Source of the DNA: Pelomonas sp. Root405
GTDB lineage: Bacteria; Pseudomonadota; Gammaproteobacteria; Burkholderiales; Burkholderiaceae_C
Direction: 5' to 3'
Assembly: GCF_001425165.1 (NCBI RefSeq)
Contig: NZ_LMDU01000001.1
Coordinates: forward strand, 652,075-716,074
Length of the DNA: 64,000 nt
Shown: piece after piece, positions 59,932 to 64,000 of the stretch
How the letters are laid out: each line of letters starts with the position of its first letter
How positions within the stretch are numbered: the stretch's first letter is position 1
The notes under the pieces: generated by a model
The model's input: only the letters and a program-made list of their open reading frames with translations
Database searches by the model: none
Told to the model about the DNA's origin: nothing
Translations under genes and position numbers: made by a program

Positions 59932-59958
59932 AAAAGGCGCCCTTCGGGGCGCCTTTTT
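59932..59958. terminator. Strong bidirectional intrinsic terminator with UUCG loop
   Basis: The arms AAAAGGCGCC and GGCGCCTTTT pair perfectly, and an extra C-G pair closes a TTCG tetraloop. A T run follows on the plus strand and, by symmetry, on the minus strand. It lies 17 bases after the BON-protein stop and 22 bases past the convergent minus-strand gene, so it ends both. Confidence 0.9.
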
Positions 59959-59980
59959 GCGTGGTGGGCGGATGTCGTGG

Positions 59981-60400
59981 TCAGTGGCAGAACTGCGTGC
60001 GGGCCGGCGCCAGTTCGGCGTCGATCAACGCCTCTTCGGTCACTTCGCGGGCGGCTTCCAGTTGCAGGCAGAGTTCGGTGATGCCGTCCTCACGCCCGCC
60101 GATGACCTCGGGCAGCGGCGCTGCGGCGATGTCGGTGGGCAGGTCGGCAAGGGCGCCGATGAGCTGGAACAGCAGCTCCAGGCTGGCTTCGCCGTCCTGG
60201 GGCAGGTCGCGCGCCGCGCCGAGGCTGCGGGCCAGGTACCAGCAGGCGTCGGCGGCGTTGTCGCAAGCCTGGGCCTTCAGTTCCAGCGCACGATGGCGCG
60301 CATCGGCTTCGCCCTGCGCGTTGGCGATCTCGTAGGCGCCCAGGTCCGCCGGGACGGCGTCATCAAGCGAGAGCGCGGCAAAGTCGAGTGCGTGGGCCAT
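59981..60400 (-). CDS. Conserved hypothetical acidic helical protein
   Basis: This 139-residue soluble protein starts MAHALDFAALSLDDAVPADLG. It is almost entirely helical, with acidic helices (ANAQGEADARHRALELKAQA, LELLFQLIGALADLPTDI, LCLQLEAAREVTEEALIDAEL). It ends TQFCH. I recognise no family. It lies about 115 bases downstream of glmU on the same strand, and may be read through or separately transcribed. Confidence 0.65.
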   Translation of the reverse strand: MAHALDFAALSLDDAVPADLGAYEIANAQGEADARHRALELKAQACDNAADACWYLARSLGAARDLPQDGEASLELLFQLIGALADLPTDIAAAPLPEVIGGREDGITELCLQLEAAREVTEEALIDAELAPARTQFCH

Positions 60401-60516
60401 GGTGCTGCTGGGTTTTGAGTCAGAGCCATCCTAACGGCGGGTCGGCTGGACAAGTGCCCCCCGACCCCGGGCGGTGTGAAGCAATCGCCGGAACTAAGTC
60501 ACGGCGACATGCCTAT

Positions 60517-61896
60517 TCAACGCTTCTTGGTCGGGCGGGTCCAGCTACCGAGTGCAACCTGTTTGCCACGCGCCACGGCCAGCTCACCGGCGCCGACGTC
60601 CTTGGTGATGGTGGAGCCGCCGCCGACGGTCGCGCCATTGCCCAGCGTGACCGGCGCCACCAGTACGCAGTTGGAGCCCACGTGCACGTCGTCGCCGATG
60701 GTCGTGCGGTGCTTGTTGGCGCCGTCGTAGTTGGCCGTGATGGAGCCGGCGCCGTAGTTGACACGCTCGCCCACCGTCGCGTCGCCCAGGTAGGCCAGGT
60801 GGTTGGCCTTGGCGCCCTTGGCCAGTGTCGAGTTCTTGACCTCGACGAAGTTGCCGATGTGGACCTCGGCACCGAGCTGGGCACCCGGACGCAGGCGCGC
60901 GAACGGGCCGATCAGCGCACCTTCGCCGACGCTGGCGCCTGCCGTCTCGCCGTCGATATGGGTGAACTCGTGGATGCGCGCGCCGGCAGCGATCTTCACG
61001 TTGCGGATGACGCAGTTGGCGCCGACACGCACGCCGTCGCCCAGTTCCACATGACCTTCGAAGACGCAGTTCACGTCGATCTCGACATCCTGGCCATGCG
61101 TCAGCGTGCCGCGCAGGTCGAAGCGCGCCGGGTCGGCCAGGCGCACGCCGGCGCGCATCAGGCCTTCGGCCTGCTGGGCCTGGAAGGCGCGCTCCAGCTG
61201 CGCGAGCTGCACCGGGTCGTTGACGCCCAGTACCTCGGTTTCGCTGCCAGCCTTGATGCCCAGCACGGGCAGGCCTTCGGCCACGGCCATCGCGACGATG
61301 TCGGTCAGGTAGTACTCGCCCTGGGCGTTGTTGTTGCTCAGCTGGCCAACCCAGCGCTTGAGGGCGCCGGTGGGCGCGGCCATCATGCCGCTGTAGCCCT
61401 CGTGGATGAGGCGCTGTGCGGGCGTGGCGTCCTTGTGCTCGACGATGGCGAGCACGCCGCCGTCGTCGGGGTCGCGGATGATGCGGCCGTAGCCGGTGGG
61501 GTCGGCCAGGTCGACCGTCAGCAACACCAGGGCATGGCCGGCGCAGGCGTCGATCAGGGCCTTGGCGGTGGCCGTCTGGATGAGCGGCACGTCGCCGTTG
61601 AGGATCAGCGTCGTGCCTTCGCCCTGCAGCGCCGGCACCACCTGCTGGATGGCGTGGCCGGTGCCCAGCTGGGGCGTCTGGCGCACGAAGGAAATGCCAT
61701 CAGCCTGGACAGCGGCTTCGACCTGATCGGCGCCATGGCCGGTGATGACGATGCGGGCCTGGGCAACCAGCGGCTCACCGCTCTTGAGCACATGCGCCAG
61801 CAGCGAGCGGCCGGCCAGCTTGTGCAACACCTTGGGCGTTGCGGACTTCATGCGGGTGCCTTTGCCCGCCGCCATGATCACGATATTGAGCGCCAT
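60517..61896 (-). CDS. glmU: Bifunctional GlmU: glucosamine-1-phosphate acetyltransferase / UDP-GlcNAc pyrophosphorylase
   Basis: This 459-residue enzyme makes UDP-N-acetylglucosamine for cell wall and lipopolysaccharide. The N-terminal uridyltransferase has MAAGKGTRMKSATPKVLH, QLGTGHAIQQV and NGDVPLI. The C-terminal left-handed beta-helix acetyltransferase has GPFARLRPGAQLG, HIGNFVEVKNS, YLGDATVGERVNYGAG and a KHRTTIGDDVHVGSN turn region. Length and motifs are standard. It lies in the usual Burkholderiales neighbourhood with ttcA and folB. Confidence 0.97.
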   Translation of the reverse strand: MALNIVIMAAGKGTRMKSATPKVLHKLAGRSLLAHVLKSGEPLVAQARIVITGHGADQVEAAVQADGISFVRQTPQLGTGHAIQQVVPALQGEGTTLILNGDVPLIQTATAKALIDACAGHALVLLTVDLADPTGYGRIIRDPDDGGVLAIVEHKDATPAQRLIHEGYSGMMAAPTGALKRWVGQLSNNNAQGEYYLTDIVAMAVAEGLPVLGIKAGSETEVLGVNDPVQLAQLERAFQAQQAEGLMRAGVRLADPARFDLRGTLTHGQDVEIDVNCVFEGHVELGDGVRVGANCVIRNVKIAAGARIHEFTHIDGETAGASVGEGALIGPFARLRPGAQLGAEVHIGNFVEVKNSTLAKGAKANHLAYLGDATVGERVNYGAGSITANYDGANKHRTTIGDDVHVGSNCVLVAPVTLGNGATVGGGSTITKDVGAGELAVARGKQVALGSWTRPTKKR

Positions 61897-61971
61897 GCCT
61901 GCCTTGCGACTTCATTTCCACGAAGCCGCGATTATGGTCAGCGGCAGGGCGCGGCGCTGCCTGGCCGTCCG

Positions 61972-62592
61972 CTAACGAACGGCCTGCACGGACACGCGAT
62001 GCGATTTCGGGTTGACCTGGGGGAATTCGGCCAGCGACGCGTCGAACAGCGGCGTCAGCAGGGCCTCGCTGCCCATGGTCATGCCTTCGTTGCTGGCATG
62101 GGTCTCGTACAGCGCTTCGCCGGTCGCGCGGTCGCGCAGCAGCAGGGCCACGGCGCGGTCGTAGCGGCGGTCGAAGAAGGGGTCATGGCGCCAGCCCCAG
62201 GGGCCGCGGCCGATGTAGCCATAGCGCGGCGACAGCAGCCGGCCACGCCAGCGCCACCACATCGGGTCGTCCCAGGGCACCGGGTCGTAGGCAGTGACGC
62301 GGGCCCCGAGCGTCACCAGCACATCGGCGCTCTTGGCGTCGGCGGCGGGCTTGAAGCCGGCTCTTTCCAGCGCGCCCCTGGCGGCTTCCTCCAGCGCGGT
62401 CTGGCGCTTGGCGGCCTCGTCGTTCTGCTGCTGCGAGGGCAGGCGGTCGAAGGCGTAGGTGCCCGGCCTGCGGTCGGCCGGCCAGGCGCCATAACTGGAA
62501 ACGTCAGCGGAGATGGTGTACGGGCCGGCGCAACCGGTCAGTGCGGCGACCGACGCGGCGGCAAGGGCGGTAAGGATCAGGCGGCGATTCAT
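61972..62592 (-). CDS. DUF4136 lipoprotein
   Basis: This 206-residue lipoprotein has the signal MNRRLILTALAAASVAALTGC (lipobox Cys21). The DUF4136 pattern is ISADVSSYGAWPADRRPGTYAFDRLPS, ARGALERAGFKPAADAKSADVLVTLG, and a Trp/Arg/Gly-rich middle (DDPMWWRWRGRLL). The final part (LLLRDRATGEALYETHAS) matches too. It is a periplasm-facing outer-membrane protein of unknown role between ttcA and glmU. The start at 62592 is set by the signal peptide. Confidence 0.87.
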   Translation of the reverse strand: MNRRLILTALAAASVAALTGCAGPYTISADVSSYGAWPADRRPGTYAFDRLPSQQQNDEAAKRQTALEEAARGALERAGFKPAADAKSADVLVTLGARVTAYDPVPWDDPMWWRWRGRLLSPRYGYIGRGPWGWRHDPFFDRRYDRAVALLLRDRATGEALYETHASNEGMTMGSEALLTPLFDASLAEFPQVNPKSHRVSVQAVR

Positions 62593-62653
62593 GGCGGCAC
62601 CCTCATCGTTGTGATGCCGTGATTCTGAACTGGCCGCTTTGCCCTTGTGTAAA

Positions 62654-63577
62654 TCAGCGTTGCAGCGTGATGACGGCGGCCGGTGCCGGCGTCGCGCAGC
62701 TCTCGTGGTCGTCGAAGGCGATGTCGCCATCGGGCTCGGCCTGGCCGGTGGCGCGCATGGTCTCGAACGGGAACAGCTTCTTGTCCATCATGTGCGACGG
62801 CACGATGTTGCCCATGGCGGTGAAGATGTTGTCGATGCGGCCGGGGTAGCGCTTTTCCCACTCGTTGATCATGGCCTTGACCTGCACGCGTTGCAGGTTC
62901 TCCTGGCTGCCGCAGAGGTTGCACGGAATGATCGGGAACTCGCGATGTTCGGCCCAGCGGGCCAGGTCGGGCTCTTTCACATAGGCCAGCGGCCGGATGA
63001 CGACGTTCTTGCCGTCGTCGCTGACCAGCTTGGCCGGCATGCCCTTCATGCGGCTGCCGAAGAACATGTTCAGGAACAGCGTCGTGACCATGTCGTCGCG
63101 GTGATGGCCCAGCGCGATCTTCGTGGCCCCCAATTCGCCTGCCACGCGGTACAGGATGCCGCGGCGCAGGCGCGAGCACAGGCTGCAGGTGGTCTTGCCC
63201 TCGGGGATGAGTCGCTTGACGATGGAATAGGTGTCCTGGTTCTCGATGTGGAAATCCACGCCGCGCGAACGCAGGTAGTTGGGCAGCACCTCTTCCGGGA
63301 AGCCGGGCTGCTTCTGGTCGAGGTTGACGGCGACGAGGCTGAACTTGATCGGCGCGCGCTGCTGCAGGTTCAGCAGGATGTCCAGCATCGCGTAGCTGTC
63401 CTTGCCGCCTGACAGGCAGACCATGACCTTGTCGCCGTCCTCGATCATGTTGAAGTCGGTGATGGCCTGACCGACCTGGCGATGCAGGCGCTTGGACAGC
63501 TTGTTGATCTCGTGCGCGGCCTTCTTGTCGGCGGCGGCTTGATCGATATCGATGACTTCGGACATGTTGTTCACCAT
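62654..63577 (-). CDS. ttcA: tRNA 2-thiocytidine(32) synthetase TtcA
   Basis: This 307-residue enzyme adds sulfur to cytidine 32 of certain tRNAs. The ATP PP-loop is [16 protein letters not shown]. The iron-sulfur ligands are in [10 protein letters not shown] and [10 protein letters not shown], and [15 protein letters not shown] is another family marker. Length is normal for the family. The start at 63577 overlaps the end of folB by 7 bases, so the two are coupled. Confidence 0.96.
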   Translation of the reverse strand: MVNNMSEVIDIDQAAADKKAAHEINKLSKRLHRQVGQAITDFNMIEDGDKVMVCLSGGKDSYAMLDILLNLQQRAPIKFSLVAVNLDQKQPGFPEEVLPNYLRSRGVDFHIENQDTYSIVKRLIPEGKTTCSLCSRLRRGILYRVAGELGATKIALGHHRDDMVTTLFLNMFFGSRMKGMPAKLVSDDGKNVVIRPLAYVKEPDLARWAEHREFPIIPCNLCGSQENLQRVQVKAMINEWEKRYPGRIDNIFTAMGNIVPSHMMDKKLFPFETMRATGQAEPDGDIAFDDHESCATPAPAAVITLQR

Positions 63578-63996
63578 GCACCCAGTTCGGTGCTGATTGC
63601 GACTTCACAGTCGGGAAAGATTTCGAGCTTGGTCAGCTTCAGGCGCACGCCGACGACGCCGGGCAGGCCCATCAGGCGGTTGCAGAGCTTGCCGAGCAGG
63701 GCCTCGACGAGGTCGGTGTGCTCGGCCGTGCACTCGTCGATGATGGCCGCGCGCACGCGGCGGTAGTCCAGCACGTGGCCGATATCGGCGTCCCGCGCAA
63801 CCACGGGCAGCGCGCCAAGGTTGACGTCGGCGTCGACCTGGATGGGCTGCGGACCGGTGCGCTCGAAGTCCAGCACACCGAGGTTGGCGCGAAAGCGCAG
63901 GCCCTGCAGGTGGATGACCTGGCGGTTGTTGTGGCGCTGCGGCGCCGCGGCCACCTGCGGGCGCAGCGACTGCTCGATCTGCTTGGCCGCCTGCAC
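63571..63996 (-). CDS. folB: Dihydroneopterin aldolase FolB (5' end at window edge)
   Basis: This folate-pathway enzyme is 141 residues as read here. It has [46 protein letters not shown] and [17 protein letters not shown]. In these, the catalytic Glu of the usual GVxxxE motif appears as the Glu of LDFERTG. The C-terminal [22 protein letters not shown] fits the family. The GTG at 63996 is only 4 bases from the window edge and the first 25 residues are unusual, so the true start could lie outside. Confidence 0.88.
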   Translation of the reverse strand: MQAAKQIEQSLRPQVAAAPQRHNNRQVIHLQGLRFRANLGVLDFERTGPQPIQVDADVNLGALPVVARDADIGHVLDYRRVRAAIIDECTAEHTDLVEALLGKLCNRLMGLPGVVGVRLKLTKLEIFPDCEVAISTELGAW

Positions 63997-64000
63997 GCCG

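Noticed and set aside
60388-62622. Long plus-strand open frame opposite glmU and the DUF4136 gene
   Set aside because: It is antisense to glmU, which is unmistakable, and no recognisable protein features are present.

Overview
The window is GC-rich bacterial chromosome from a betaproteobacterium, most likely a Burkholderiales member near Roseateles, Pelomonas, Mitsuaria or Rubrivivax. The evidence is very strong G/C at third codon positions, a ubiquinone set with Coq7-type hydroxylase, a PhaF-type phasin, a PEP-CTERM protein, a FadN-type beta-oxidation enzyme, and a folB-ttcA-glmU order. Genes are packed in short operons with many 4-base ATGA, GTGA and TTGA overlaps. No tRNA, rRNA, CRISPR array, prophage or complete insertion sequence was seen. 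No stretch longer than about 300 bases lacks a gene.

Layout. 1-4.0 kb: the 3' part of purH, then a large soluble hybrid histidine kinase. 4.1-8.9 kb: an aldehyde dehydrogenase, a Tat-type small subunit and a GMC oxidoreductase, followed by small enzymes. 8.9-11.1 kb: an acyltransferase, a divergent CdsA-like protein and ruvC, closed by a terminator. 11.2-14.7 kb (minus): a large secreted nuclease and a PEP-CTERM protein. 14.8-20.3 kb: a sodium:solute symporter, a small membrane protein and a heterodimeric ABC exporter. 20.2-22.6 kb (minus): DCC-coq7-ubiG-atypical SDR. 22.7-26.8 kb: a phasin-patatin operon divergent from a two-domain fatty acyl reductase, which looks like a storage-lipid neighbourhood. 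27.0-32.0 kb: assorted small enzymes and proteins of unknown function.

32.2-42.3 kb is a fatty-acid degradation cluster. A TetR regulator with its own palindromic operator precedes acyl-CoA dehydrogenase, the FadB/FadN-type fusion, thiolase, enoyl-CoA hydratase, a DUF4442 thioesterase and several accessory genes. 42.3-47.6 kb holds a hotdog thioesterase divergent from an Atm1-type ABC transporter, a UPF0149 operon, and a REP-associated-transposase relative with a damaged HUH motif that is translationally coupled to an amidohydrolase.

47.6-50.8 kb (minus) is the most interesting block. It is a four-gene operon encoding a small secreted TonB_C-like protein, an intact LytS-type histidine kinase, a second kinase-like protein that has lost its phospho-acceptor His and ATP-binding residues, and a LytTR response regulator. 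Just upstream of its candidate promoter sits a pair of identical 9-bp direct repeats 21 bp apart, the architecture of LytTR binding sites. 51-64 kb: a class A penicillin-binding protein, a truncated globin operon, tandem paralogous lipoproteins, a PhyH dioxygenase, a membrane-anchored BON protein, and the glmU/ttcA/folB group at the right edge.
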